Positions 1 to 8,720 of a DNA stretch of 35,458 nucleotides are shown piece by piece. The position numbers were made by a program, and so were the translations under genes. The DNA is from Dehalococcoidia bacterium (lineage in GTDB: Bacteria > Chloroflexota > Dehalococcoidia > Lucifugimonadales > Lucifugimonadaceae): NCBI GenBank assembly GCA_026421215.1, contig JAPKBN010000022.1, positions 1-35,458 of the forward strand, in the 5' to 3' direction. The first letter of the stretch is position 1. Each line of letters begins with the position of its first letter. The notes below the pieces were generated by a model that was not told the origin of the DNA, did not search any database, and saw only the letters and a list, made by a program, of their open reading frames with translations.

Positions 1-823
1 GGAACGCATACGGCAGAACGCCCCGGAACCCGCCGACCACGATGACCGTGCCCTGCGATCGCGTGGCGGCGCACGCCGTCTCAAGCGGGGCCATCGAATT
101 GCCGCCAACCGTCTCTATCGTAACGTCAGCGCCGAGACCGTCGGTGATCGACTGAGCAGCATCTTCCAGCTCGCCCGGCTCACTTCCGACAACGAGGTCC
201 GCACCGCAGGCCTCGGCCATTGCTTTCTGCTGTGGGTACCGTGCAGACGCCACGACCTTTCGAGCTCCATGTGCCCGGGCGGCTGCGATCGCCGCAAGCC
301 CGATCGTCGCAGAGCCGACCACCGCAACGGTATCGCCACCACGCATCCCACCCCAGCGGACCGCATGCACCGAAACGGCTAGCGGCTCGACAAGCGCGCC
401 CTCTTCCCAGGACATGTTGTCGGAGAGCTTGTGCAGCCCGAAGGGAGTGCGGGTCATGTACTCGGCAAACGCGCCGCCTGACTCTTCAGCCATGTCGATG
501 CAGTGAGGGTACTGGCCGGTACGGCAGAAGTAACAGGCTTGACAGGCCTTGCCGGAGCCGGTCGCTTCGATAGCCACGCGGTCGCCAGGCTGAATTCGGA
601 TCTCGCCTGGCGGAACTTCAATCACCTCTCCCGCAGGCTCGTGACCAGAGGGAAGCGTTTGTGGATCCGTTCGCTCGTTGTTCATGTGGAGGTCACCCCC
701 ACATATGCCCATCTGCTTCATTGCGATCAGGGCCGAGCCCGGGAATCGCTCCGGCATCGGAATTTGATGGATGCTTACGATTCCGTTGCCGTCATCCAGT
801 GCGGCGCGCATCGTGTCAGACAT
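1..823 (-). CDS. Zinc-dependent alcohol dehydrogenase, MDR family (3' end outside window)
   Basis: Medium-chain dehydrogenase expected to oxidise an alcohol with NAD(P). The frame has no stop before the window edge, so about 274 residues are present and the C-terminus is missing. Seen: the catalytic zinc region GICGGDLH followed by a GHEPAGE motif, then a structural zinc lobe with the pattern C-x2-C-x2-C-x7-C (CQACYFC...C). The coenzyme-binding half has a modified glycine stretch, VVGSATIGLA. The start is the ATG at 821-823, preceded by GAGGAG six bases upstream; a second in-frame ATG lies four codons in. It is the last gene of an AtuA-like operon, 39 bases after the previous stop, so it may act on a terpenoid or branched alcohol. 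That substrate is inference from context only. Confidence 0.88.
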   Translation of the reverse strand, partial: MSDTMRAALDDGNGIVSIHQIPMPERFPGSALIAMKQMGICGGDLHMNNERTDPQTLPSGHEPAGEVIEVPPGEIRIQPGDRVAIEATGSGKACQACYFCRTGQYPHCIDMAEESGGAFAEYMTRTPFGLHKLSDNMSWEEGALVEPLAVSVHAVRWGGMRGGDTVAVVGSATIGLAAIAAARAHGARKVVASARYPQQKAMAEACGADLVVGSEPGELEDAAQSITDGLGADVTIETVGGNSMAPLETACAATRSQGTVIVVGGFRGVLPYAF

Positions 824-862
824 GGGAGCTCCTCGTATATGTGTAATAGGTCGAAGGTGTGC

Positions 863-1231
863 CTAGTTGCTTCGGGCCTTCTTCGCTGCGGCAAGTACAT
901 CGGGCGAAACCCGTACCTTCATCGTGAGGGCAAGAAATGAAAGCGTCTTGCCATGGCCGTCTAGATTCAGGCTGTTATTGACGCCACCCTGTAGAGCGTT
1001 CTCGATAACGAAGTTGAAGGCACCTAGTTTCGGAAGGTCGTAGCGGCGCGCTTCCGTGGCACCTCGATGCTGAAACATTTCGAACATTCTCGACTCGGTT
1101 ACCTGTTCAGCGATCGGCGCATAGCCTGTCTCGTCATAAGGAATAACACTGAGCAATAAACGGTCGCCTTTATCTCCTGTACGGCCGTGCGCAATTTCAT
1201 GAAGAGGAACCTCGATCAACGACTTAGACAT
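863..1231 (-). CDS. AtuA-related small protein (C-terminal AtuA-like domain)
   Basis: A 122-residue protein matching the small domain that follows the AtuA domain in acyclic-terpene-utilisation proteins, recognised by the opening region HEIAHGRTGDKGD and the glycine-rich LQGGVNNS segment. Its molecular role is not known to me; in Pseudomonas the domain belongs to the citronellol/geraniol catabolic locus. The ATG at 1231 lies eight bases inside the end of the upstream AtuA gene, so the two are probably translationally coupled and act as one complex. No signal peptide or membrane segment is visible. Length and sequence look intact. Confidence 0.8.
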   Translation of the reverse strand: MSKSLIEVPLHEIAHGRTGDKGDRLLLSVIPYDETGYAPIAEQVTESRMFEMFQHRGATEARRYDLPKLGAFNFVIENALQGGVNNSLNLDGHGKTLSFLALTMKVRVSPDVLAAAKKARSN

Positions 1232-2600
1232 CCTCTTCCGTCACCATCGATACTCTGGGCATAACGTCCCTGCGCGATACAAGGACCGAACCGGTCTTAA
1301 CACGCTCGGTGATATTCCGCCGTACCCCTCCACCGCCCGCAGGACCGTTGCAATACAACGCTTGAACTTCACGCGCCACCGTCCAGGCAGTCGCCTTATC
1401 GTTGGCGTTCGCGGCAGCACGCACCCGAACTTCCAGGGGTTCGCCGTCGTAAGACCTGGTCAGTTCGCCGGAATCGCCGTCGTGGATGCTGACCGTTCCG
1501 ATCAAATCCGTCCGAAGGTCGCAATCAAGGTGCAGTAGATCAACTCGTTGTCGCAAGATCTCGGCAGCCAGCCTGGCGCGGGCCAGTGCGTTTGGCCCTG
1601 CATAAGAGATCTCTCCCTCGCCGAGCCATCCGCCATCAACACTTACCGTGACCTTCAACGTGTCCGGTGCCGGTTTGCCCTTAACTCCGCTTACACGAAC
1701 CCGGTCAGGACCAACCTGCTGCAATTCGACTTCGGAAATATCCAGAATCACATCCGGGGTGAGGTAGTTAGACGGGTCATCGAGCTCGTAAAGAATTTGT
1801 TCTTTAACGGTTTGTTCGTTCACAACGCCACCCGTGCCATCGGGCTTTGTTATTACAAAGCTACCGTCCGCTTCGACTTCCGCTATTGGAAAACCGAGAT
1901 CGGCTAGATCCAAAACGTCTTTGAATCCCGGGTCGGCAAAATATCCTCCGGTGACCTGGCCACCGCACTCCAGTAAGTGACCGACAAGCACGCCTGCGGC
2001 CATTTTGTCCCAATCTCCAGCCTTCCATCCGAAATGCTGCATTAAAGGCCCGAGCGCGAGGGCTGAATCGGTAACACGTCCCGTGACGACGATATGTGGT
2101 TCGAGATCAAGGGCATCGGCGATCGGCTCGGCACCAAGATAGGCGTTAGCCGCCAGGATCTCTGTGTTCGAAAGATCAATCGGCTCCTCATCACCCCACT
2201 GTTCTGTCCCCACGTCTCGTATGACATCCCGGAGATCGTCTCCCTCCACGACGGCGACTCTTAGGCCCTTGACGCCCAGTTCTTTAGCTAATTCATGAAG
2301 GCGCATTGCCGCGCCCATCGGATTAGCTGCGCCAAAGTTGCCGATGACAGGAACTCCGTTCTCCACACAGCGTCTCAATACCGGGCTGACGAACCCGGCC
2401 AGGTCGGGTGTGTAGCCTTTGAGAGGATCTTTCCGAAGTTCGCGGTGGGCAAGTGCGAGGGTACGTTCCGCCAGGTTTTCATAAAAAAGCGCTGCAGGCT
2501 TGCCCGAGTCGATCAATGCGTTGGCGACAGGAATCCCGACATCCAGGCGATCGTCCGCAAAAGCGGCAGCGCCACCGATATGCATATTTTCTATTGCCAT
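1224..2600 (-). CDS. Acyclic terpene utilisation AtuA family protein
   Basis: A 458-residue protein of the AtuA family (formerly DUF1446), named for genes needed for growth on citronellol and geraniol; the reaction is not established. Family-typical segments seen: the N-terminal GGAAAFADDR, the central GNFGAANP, and VTGRVTDSALALGP, which looks like a ligand-binding region. The frame could begin at 2648, but the ATG at 2598-2600 is preferred: it has AAAGGGA about six bases upstream, and the intervening 16 residues are low-complexity and unlike the family. It is first in a three-gene minus-strand operon with the small AtuA-like subunit and a zinc alcohol dehydrogenase. Homologues elsewhere can carry both domains in one chain; here they are split. 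Confidence 0.85.
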   Translation of the reverse strand: MAIENMHIGGAAAFADDRLDVGIPVANALIDSGKPAALFYENLAERTLALAHRELRKDPLKGYTPDLAGFVSPVLRRCVENGVPVIGNFGAANPMGAAMRLHELAKELGVKGLRVAVVEGDDLRDVIRDVGTEQWGDEEPIDLSNTEILAANAYLGAEPIADALDLEPHIVVTGRVTDSALALGPLMQHFGWKAGDWDKMAAGVLVGHLLECGGQVTGGYFADPGFKDVLDLADLGFPIAEVEADGSFVITKPDGTGGVVNEQTVKEQILYELDDPSNYLTPDVILDISEVELQQVGPDRVRVSGVKGKPAPDTLKVTVSVDGGWLGEGEISYAGPNALARARLAAEILRQRVDLLHLDCDLRTDLIGTVSIHDGDSGELTRSYDGEPLEVRVRAAANANDKATAWTVAREVQALYCNGPAGGGGVRRNITERVKTGSVLVSRRDVMPRVSMVTEEDV

Positions 2601-2705
2601 TGAGTTCCCTTTGTTCCCACCGTCCGGGTTACCGCGGCCCGGAGTCAAAACACATCATTATCAGAAGAGGACGGCAAAGCCAAGATTCGCGTGATTTATG
2701 TCGGA

Positions 2706-3374
2706 TCAGGGGAGAGATTCACATGCCATTCCGTCTTCGTCTCCATCAAGCCGATGTGGGTCTTCCCCCGGCCTGCCGGCCGCCTCATAGAATTTCTGCG
2801 CCTCGGTCTGAGTAATAAAATCGCTGCAATCGCGGTCAGGTCCAGCCGGGTCGAATTCCTGAAAATCGTCATCACTAGCTGCCACCCACAAGCAACCGGC
2901 TCGACTCTCTCGCGCACTCTGTTCCAACCCAATCAGCACGTCTCTGTGCTGCCCATCCTGCGTCCACGCACGAGCATAGCCACCTACAACTAACTGTACG
3001 TCGATGCTGTTTCCGGTCGCGTCGTAGACGTAAGCGAGACGTCGATCAAAGCTGTCGGTAAGCCTTGGGCCGTCCTCCAGCCTCACGTGACTGCCTGCGA
3101 GCCTCTCCGTGGCCGTTGTCGCCTCTGAGAAGCACACCTCAGCGCGCTCGGGAGTGTCAACGCCGTAGAAGCGGACACGTCCGATGCTTGTGTCGATGGT
3201 GTCGCCGTCAATCACCCGGTTCACGCCCACGAGCAGGCAATCCGGACAGTTGATTTCGGTCTGTGGTGGTCCTGGCCCTATCGCAGGTTTTGACGACGTT
3301 GCGGAAGTGTTGCCGCTGGAACAGGCCACGGCGAGTAGAACGACGAGCACAGTTATGGCGGTAGTGAGGCGCAT
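2706..3374 (-). CDS. Thermonuclease-like lipoprotein with C-terminal excalibur domain
   Basis: A 222-residue exported nuclease. Residues 1-17 form a signal peptide with a lipobox-like end (LAVAC), so Cys18 is the probable lipid anchor. Residues about 48-165 are a staphylococcal-nuclease fold with the key residues: Asp57/Asp59 in VIDGDT, Arg68, Asp73 and Glu76 in [10 protein letters not shown], and Arg111/112 in the FDRRLAY segment. The C-terminus (about 183-222) is an excalibur calcium-binding motif, [10 protein letters not shown], paired with an upstream cysteine. It probably degrades extracellular nucleic acid at the cell surface. The frame is open back to 3455, but starting there would bury the signal peptide 27 residues in; the ATG at 3374 is preferred although neither start has a good ribosome-binding site. 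Confidence 0.85.
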   Translation of the reverse strand: MRLTTAITVLVVLLAVACSSGNTSATSSKPAIGPGPPQTEINCPDCLLVGVNRVIDGDTIDTSIGRVRFYGVDTPERAEVCFSEATTATERLAGSHVRLEDGPRLTDSFDRRLAYVYDATGNSIDVQLVVGGYARAWTQDGQHRDVLIGLEQSARESRAGCLWVAASDDDFQEFDPAGPDRDCSDFITQTEAQKFYEAAGRPGEDPHRLDGDEDGMACESLP

Positions 3375-3522
3375 GCGCCACAGGGTAGACCCAAGAGGGC
3401 CTAATTCTTGGTGGGCGCTGGCGTGATCCGTAGATAAAGACTGGTGTAGATTCATGGTAACGCCGGAATTAATGCAACTGAGGTGCGTGTCTGGCCGTAC
3501 GTAACAGCCTAGGAGGTTAAAG

Positions 3523-4005
3523 ATGAAGCATGACAGCTACCAGGAATCGTGTTCGGTATGCAGGACAAATGCCGAGGGAGTGCCAGGTCACGGTGGTGTG
3601 ATCTGGGAAGACGATTTGTGGTTCGTGCGTCATGCGCCTTCGCCATCCGGATTGGCTGGCTGGACGATGCTCAACGCCCAGCGGCATGTACAGGGTCCGG
3701 CGCATTTCAATGATGAAGAAGCTGCTGCTTTCGGACCGGTGCTGCGTCACGTGACACGGACATTGGAGCAGGTCACCGGTGCCCCACGCATTTATGTGGT
3801 CGCCTTTGGCGAAAGCAACCCCCACATGCACTCGCACCTGATACCGAGATATTCGAACTTGCCGTCCGAACACACCGCTTTTGGCGTCGCTGACCTCATG
3901 CGCGGAGTAGCAGGAGGGGATTTGGCAGGAGTACCGGAGGAGGATGCACTGGCGATGGCAGCAAAGATCAGTGACGCCCTCAAGGCCAGCCCGCCCCCGT
4001 CATGA
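3523..4005 (+). CDS. HIT family hydrolase
   Basis: A 160-residue histidine-triad protein, expected to be a cytoplasmic nucleotide hydrolase or transferase acting on nucleotidyl phosphoramidates or dinucleotides. The signature HMHSHLIPR lies at residues 101-109; His103 should be the catalytic nucleophile, flanked by His101 and His105. An N-terminal Cys10-x2-Cys13 pair could bind zinc with other residues, as in some HIT proteins. The start is well supported by AGGAGG placed six to seven bases before the ATG. It is a single gene, divergent from the nuclease lipoprotein, with no functionally linked neighbour. The exact substrate cannot be read from the sequence. Confidence 0.9.
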   Translation: MKHDSYQESCSVCRTNAEGVPGHGGVIWEDDLWFVRHAPSPSGLAGWTMLNAQRHVQGPAHFNDEEAAAFGPVLRHVTRTLEQVTGAPRIYVVAFGESNPHMHSHLIPRYSNLPSEHTAFGVADLMRGVAGGDLAGVPEEDALAMAAKISDALKASPPPS

Positions 4006-4332
4006 CCTCCTTCGTGTCCCTCCAGCCTCTTCCGCTCTATTCGTGTGCCTGAGCAGCACTGATGCGAATGCTCCAGACTTCGTTAACTCCCCCCGTAATG
4101 TCCCCGTAGGGAGCACGGGAACAGACCGCGTACTTGTGACGCCCAGATCAATCGCAACCCACGAGGATATCTCAGTGCAACGGCGGCAGATGTTTACCCA
4201 CTAGAGACCGAAATCAACCTACACTCGTAGTGCAACTTACTGGAAGATTTTCTCAGCACGCCGCAGGCCTCCGGTCGGCGGCTACGGTCGATTTAGTTGA
4301 CTCGCCTGTTACGAACCCATGAGGAGTGACTT
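4006..4332. other. Intergenic region upstream of the desaturase
   Basis: About 327 bases with no convincing gene. A short open frame overlaps the end of the HIT gene but has neither a ribosome-binding site nor recognisable protein character. No tRNA or riboswitch pattern is seen. The right end holds GAGGAG (4321-4326), the apparent ribosome-binding site of the desaturase, inside a five-codon ATG-to-TAG micro-frame at 4319-4336. A TTGACT at 4297-4302 could be a -35 element but has no acceptable -10 partner. Confidence 0.6.
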
Positions 4333-5349
4333 ATAGCCACCTCGACGCCCCGGCCAGCGAAGTCCGATTACGCAGATTTGAAACGGATACTGGCTGGCGC
4401 CGGTTTACGTGCGGCTCAGCCCCGTTTTTACATCTTCATGGCGACGTTTAATTTCATTGCCGTCGCGGCGACCGTTGCACTTGCCCTGTGGTCCCCACAT
4501 CCAGCTGTCTTGGTGCTTAGTGCAGTTCTATTCGGGTTCATGATTACGCAAAACGGCATGCTGGGTCATGATGTGGCGCACCGACAGGTGTTCCGCAAAG
4601 GGAAATCTGTGTCGGTGGCAGGATGGATCCTGGGCAATGTGCTTATGGGTAATAGCTACTCGTGGTGGACCCGCAAGCACAACATCCACCACGCCAATCC
4701 CAACCACATCACAGAAGATCCTGACGCCAGCTACCCGATGCTTGCGATATTCCCGGAGCAGAAGGCGAGGCGGAGTTGGTATGTGATGCCGATCATCGCC
4801 ATACAGGCATACATCTACCCAGTTCTAGTGATGTTCATCTTCATCACAATGCGTTCAGCGAGCATCGCTGTGCTCTTCGCCAAGGACACACCGTCGCGGG
4901 TACGGCAGGCACTCGGAATGGTGTTGCACTGGACTCTATTCGCCCTGCTTCTCACACAACTTGGTGGATGGCCTGAGGCGTTGATTTTCCTCGCCATTAG
5001 TCAGCTCGCTTTTAGCCTGTACATGGGCTCCGTCTTCGCACCCAACCACAAGGGAATGAAGATGATGGACGAGGACGAAGAACTGGACTTCTTACGAACC
5101 CAGGTCCTCACGGCCAGAAATGTACGTGGTAACTGGTTTGTCGATTACTGGTACGGCGGATTGAACTACCAGATTGAGCACCATCTGTTTCCGACGATGC
5201 CCCGAAACAGGCTGGGCGATGCAAAGCCCCTGGTCGAACGATTCTGTGCGGAGCGAGGGATCGCCTACCACGAGACGTCGATAGGAGGATCATACAAAGA
5301 GATCTTCCAACACCTCAGGCGTTCAAGCGCGGGGGAGACCGCAGAGTAG
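4333..5349 (+). CDS. Membrane fatty acid desaturase (acyl-lipid type)
   Basis: A 338-residue di-iron membrane desaturase introducing a double bond into fatty acyl chains. All three histidine boxes are present: HDVAH (79-83), HNIHH (116-120) and QIEHH (280-284), separated by hydrophobic membrane segments. There is no cytochrome b5 domain, so electrons must come from a separate ferredoxin or reductase. Start: the first standard start codon is TTG at 4378, but the family-like segment SDYADLKR begins upstream of it. Only 16 codons lie between it and the previous in-frame stop, and the sole plausible initiator among them is ATA at 4333, six bases after GAGGAG. I therefore extend the gene to 4333; the conservative alternative is 4378 (323 residues). 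It stands alone, convergent with the rhodanese gene. Confidence 0.85.
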   Translation: MATSTPRPAKSDYADLKRILAGAGLRAAQPRFYIFMATFNFIAVAATVALALWSPHPAVLVLSAVLFGFMITQNGMLGHDVAHRQVFRKGKSVSVAGWILGNVLMGNSYSWWTRKHNIHHANPNHITEDPDASYPMLAIFPEQKARRSWYVMPIIAIQAYIYPVLVMFIFITMRSASIAVLFAKDTPSRVRQALGMVLHWTLFALLLTQLGGWPEALIFLAISQLAFSLYMGSVFAPNHKGMKMMDEDEELDFLRTQVLTARNVRGNWFVDYWYGGLNYQIEHHLFPTMPRNRLGDAKPLVERFCAERGIAYHETSIGGSYKEIFQHLRRSSAGETAE

Positions 5350-5377
5350 GGACCTGGCGAGCGTTACCTGGCCCCGC

Positions 5378-5401
5378 CCGTTTCCGCCAGGACGGAAACG
5401 G
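5378..5401. terminator. Hairpin between convergent genes, possible terminator
   Basis: A perfect 9-bp inverted repeat, CCGTTTCCG / CGGAAACGG, with a 6-base loop. It sits between the stop of the desaturase and the end of the convergent rhodanese gene. No run of T follows on either strand, so intrinsic termination is only suggested by position. Confidence 0.45.
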
Positions 5402-5494
5402 ATGATCCTTCCAGAATATTGGCCCGGGAGCGGATTCCCCGACCATTAATGGATTCCGGGTGCGGTCCAGTCTGCCGGGTATTCCCGCTGCGAG

Positions 5495-6331
5495 TTATTT
5501 TTCTATCGGAAAACCGACGATGGAGCCCCACTCGGTCCAAGACCCGTCGTAGATGCGCATGTGATTCCATCCGAGGACATGGGTAGCGGCAACCCACGCC
5601 AATGTGGCGCGATGACTAAGCCGGCAATAGCCCACGACTTCCGAGACCTGATCGGGTCCAGCGCCGGCGCCAGTGAATTTCTTCCGTAGTTCGTCCTGCG
5701 AGAGAAATGTGTCGTCCTCGTTCAGTAGCTCCTGGAAGAACAGGTGGACAGCGCCAGGGATCCGTCCCGTGCGTTCCGCGCCGTGGTCGAACCCCGGTGA
5801 CGGCATAACGCGTTCACCGGAATACTCCTCAGGTGAGCGGACATCGAGCATCAGCCGACTGTCGTTCTCCAAATTGTTCCGCACGTCATCGCGACCAACA
5901 CGCGAGGAAGCGTCCGCCGTCGGAGACTCATAGGCCACGGCGTCAAATACGGGGACCACCTGGCTAAGGGGCCGCCCCTCGGCAAGCCATTTGGTACGGC
6001 TGCCGTCGAGCAACCTCAGGTGCTTATGTCCGGCCATAGTCAACGCCCAAAACACATATGTACCGTACTGAACCTTGTCCGAATATATAACCAGCGTTGT
6101 ATCCGGAGCGATGCCGATGGCCCCCAACTTGTGGGCCATCTCTGCCGGGGTGACGAACACCCGGTCACTTTCATGCCAGCTCAGATCTTTCCAGAAGAAC
6201 CGGGTCGCACCTGGGACGTGCCCTGAGCGATAGGCATCGTCCGTATCCGTCGCCCCGATTTCGAGGATTCGGACCGACGGATCATCTAGATGTTGCTCGA
6301 GCCAATCGGTCGTGACGAGAATGTCTGACAT
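5495..6331 (-). CDS. Sulfurtransferase, two rhodanese domains
   Basis: A 278-residue thiosulfate/mercaptopyruvate sulfurtransferase-type protein. The N-terminal half (about 5-130) is an inactive rhodanese domain (GHVPGATRFFW, DGSRTKWL); the C-terminal half (about 150-275) is the catalytic one, with RSPEEYSGE, RIPGAVHL and the active-site loop YCRLSHRA, whose cysteine would carry the persulfide. The loop departs slightly from the usual CR-x-G-x-R(S/T), so the donor preference is uncertain. It is cytoplasmic, with no signal peptide. The ATG at 6331 is the natural domain start; the only upstream purine-rich stretch (GGAGA) is rather far away. A 9-bp inverted repeat lies 29-59 bases upstream of the start and may be an operator. 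Confidence 0.9.
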   Translation of the reverse strand: MSDILVTTDWLEQHLDDPSVRILEIGATDTDDAYRSGHVPGATRFFWKDLSWHESDRVFVTPAEMAHKLGAIGIAPDTTLVIYSDKVQYGTYVFWALTMAGHKHLRLLDGSRTKWLAEGRPLSQVVPVFDAVAYESPTADASSRVGRDDVRNNLENDSRLMLDVRSPEEYSGERVMPSPGFDHGAERTGRIPGAVHLFFQELLNEDDTFLSQDELRKKFTGAGAGPDQVSEVVGYCRLSHRATLAWVAATHVLGWNHMRIYDGSWTEWGSIVGFPIEK

Positions 6332-6359
6332 GTTGCTGGCTGGTCTCCGAATATGTATG

Positions 6360-6390
6360 AATAGCGGCGCTCGATGATTCGGCCGCTATT
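6360..6390. repeat. Inverted repeat upstream of the rhodanese gene
   Basis: Perfect 9-bp arms AATAGCGGC / GCCGCTATT around a 13-base spacer, 29 bases before the rhodanese ATG and about 175 bases past the recQ stop. No T tract follows, so an operator is as likely as a terminator. Confidence 0.4.
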
Positions 6391-6563
6391 GTAGGCGTAT
6401 GAGGCACCACGCTCTCGGTGCTGCATGCACGCGAGCACGTGGCGACCAACTGTCATTTCTAGCGTGGTCGAGAAACCTTTAGCGAGGGGAGCCCATAATT
6501 CCGATCCCCGGTCACGTTGAAACGGGCCTACCGGAAACTCAACAGCGAACGACCCTCAACAAA

Positions 6564-8582
6564 CTAGTCAGCCCCAGACGATCCTGATTGAAACTCTTCA
6601 ATCACTTCGAGAACCCCTCGCCCAAAGCGATCGCGTTTGGCCGCACCAACCCCGAACACGGTAAATAACTCGTCCATGTTTGTCGGCCTTGCCGACGCCA
6701 GTGCGGCCAGCGTTCGGTCCGAGAACACTACAAACGCTGGGATTCCTTCTTCCGCGGCACGGGTCTTACGCCACTCACGGAGTACATCAAACAGGGGCAT
6801 ATCGTCGTGGCCTGGACGGCGGGATTGCGTGACGGTCGTCTTGCGAGCGGCAGTAACAAGTGACCGCGGGGCTGCATCCGGGTTATCCGCTTCCCACTTT
6901 TGCACCTCATCCAACAACTGCTTACCCCAGCGTCGGGCGCGAACCGGACCGATGCCCCAGACCTCCAGCAGTTCTGTTTCATCCCTAGGCCGTACGTCCG
7001 CTAGAGCGCGCGCTGTGCGGTCTTCGAACACATCAACGGGGTCCATCCGGCTCTGCTGAGCGATCTCTGATCGTACTTGAATGATCCGTCCGACAAGGCC
7101 AGACGCATCCGATCCAGCCGGGTTCTGGCAATTGTCGCAGCTGCCGCAAGATTCGACAGAGTTCTCGCCGAAATATTCAAGAATGTAAGATCGGCGGCAG
7201 CCCAACGTTTGTGCGTACCCGAGCATCCGTTCAAGCATCTCAAACTCGTGCTCTCTGTGACGATCAACCACCATCGAATTAATACGGGCGTCGGGGTTGT
7301 TGTCCATCAAGGTATCGGCCGACTCATCGAGCAGACCCGACTCCTGGAAAGCGCGTATCGCCATCACCTTGCCGTCAAAATGCCCGAATCCGGGTTCGGG
7401 GACACGTGAATCAGACCCCGCCATCGCGCACAGACGCCGCCAGGCGATACGCAGGTCTGAAGCAGGTGGATGATCCCGGTCGATGAATCGCCTCGGGCCG
7501 GAGGCCGAATACGGCGTGTAGATCAGCACGCATTCAGCAGGTTCACCATCGCGTCCAGCCCGCCCTGACTCCTGGTAGTACGCCTCAAGTCGGGCGGGCA
7601 TGTCGTAATGCACGATGAATCGAACGTCCGGTTTATCGACTCCCAGTCCAAAAGCGTTGGTTGCGACCATCACGTCGATCTGGTCCGTCATAAACCGTCG
7701 TTGAACATCTGACCGAGTTTTCGCCACCATGCCTGCGTGATAGTGCGCCGCTTTCAGCCCCGCCCCCGAGAGCAACTCGGCCAGCTCCTCCGTTCGTTTA
7801 CGCGAGCCCACGTAAACGATTCCACTTTCCCCACGCCTTTTCATAGCGTACTCGAGTAAGAAGTCCTGCTTCTCACCGTTCCCGCCTCCAAAATTCACCG
7901 TGAAGTTCAGATTGGGGCGGTCCACCGAGTGCACCACGCGAATAGCATCGTCCAGCCCGAGCCGTCGTGCTATATCGTCACGCGCCTGACCGGTCGCCGT
8001 TGCCGTGAGTGCGATAGTTCGAGGGGACCCGAGTTGTTTTCGGACGGAATCGAGTCTCAGGTAGTCGGGCCGGAACGTGTGGCCCCACTCTGAAACACAG
8101 TGCGCTTCGTCGATGGCAAGGAGATTGATCCCCGCTTTGGCCAACCCCGTGACGAACTTATGGTTCGCCAACGACTCCGGCGAGGTGTACAGCAGATCGA
8201 GATCGCCATCCCGAAAATCCATGTAGGTGTCGCGTTTCTGGACATTGGTCAGGTTGGAGTTGATGAAAGCAGCACGGATGCCGTTAGCGACCAGACTTTC
8301 GACTTGATCCTGCATAAGCGCTATGTGCGGCGAGACCACCAGCACGCGTCCAGACACGAGCGCGGGTAGGACGTAGGCCATGCTTTTGCCACTTCCCGTA
8401 GGGAGCACAGCGAGAACATCCGAAGTGTCCAGTCCGCGCAGGGCCTCTGATTGGCCCGGACGTAATCCGGGATAGCCGAATTTCTCGGCCAGCAGGGCGA
8501 TGTAGGTTGCGTGATCCACTGGAAGGTCAGCGCCCGCGTTGGGAGCGCTCTCAGGAGTTTCGGTAATCAGGGTCCGGTCCAA
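6564..8582 (-). CDS. recQ: RecQ family ATP-dependent DNA helicase with two HRDC-like domains
   Basis: A 672-residue 3'-5' DNA helicase of the recombination and repair type. Motif 0 lies near residues 34-46 (FGYPGLRPGQ); Walker A PTGSGKS at 61-67; DEAH at 158-161 followed by the RecQ-specific CVSEWGHTFRPDY; TATAT; and motif VI with ESGRAGRDG. A four-cysteine zinc site follows (C..., CGSC, NC). The chain then goes almost directly into two HRDC-like repeats (about 510-565 and 608-670, each with a GxGxxRxxxxG-type turn). The roughly 100-residue winged-helix RQC domain of E. coli RecQ appears to be missing. The first start codon after the upstream stop is TTG at 8582; a GTG at 8519 is the alternative, and neither has a visible ribosome-binding site. 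Confidence 0.93.
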   Translation of the reverse strand: MDRTLITETPESAPNAGADLPVDHATYIALLAEKFGYPGLRPGQSEALRGLDTSDVLAVLPTGSGKSMAYVLPALVSGRVLVVSPHIALMQDQVESLVANGIRAAFINSNLTNVQKRDTYMDFRDGDLDLLYTSPESLANHKFVTGLAKAGINLLAIDEAHCVSEWGHTFRPDYLRLDSVRKQLGSPRTIALTATATGQARDDIARRLGLDDAIRVVHSVDRPNLNFTVNFGGGNGEKQDFLLEYAMKRRGESGIVYVGSRKRTEELAELLSGAGLKAAHYHAGMVAKTRSDVQRRFMTDQIDVMVATNAFGLGVDKPDVRFIVHYDMPARLEAYYQESGRAGRDGEPAECVLIYTPYSASGPRRFIDRDHPPASDLRIAWRRLCAMAGSDSRVPEPGFGHFDGKVMAIRAFQESGLLDESADTLMDNNPDARINSMVVDRHREHEFEMLERMLGYAQTLGCRRSYILEYFGENSVESCGSCDNCQNPAGSDASGLVGRIIQVRSEIAQQSRMDPVDVFEDRTARALADVRPRDETELLEVWGIGPVRARRWGKQLLDEVQKWEADNPDAAPRSLVTAARKTTVTQSRRPGHDDMPLFDVLREWRKTRAAEEGIPAFVVFSDRTLAALASARPTNMDELFTVFGVGAAKRDRFGRGVLEVIEEFQSGSSGAD

Positions 8583-8720
8583 CTAAAACTTGTGTTAGGC
8601 GATGAATACTGTCGGATGATAGCGACCACCTCGGCCAAACCCCGGGGGAATGTCACAACCGCAATTAACTGGGGAATTAATCAGGCCTTTACGCTCGTTC
8701 AAAAACCGAGGCCGGGCCGA

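Noticed and set aside
1548-1907. Long plus-strand frames opposite the AtuA gene
   Set aside because: They are antisense shadows of a well-recognised gene with no family similarity or initiation signal.
3944-4204. An 86-residue frame overlapping the HIT gene end
   Set aside because: Half of it is a shadow of the HIT gene and the rest has no coding character or ribosome-binding site.
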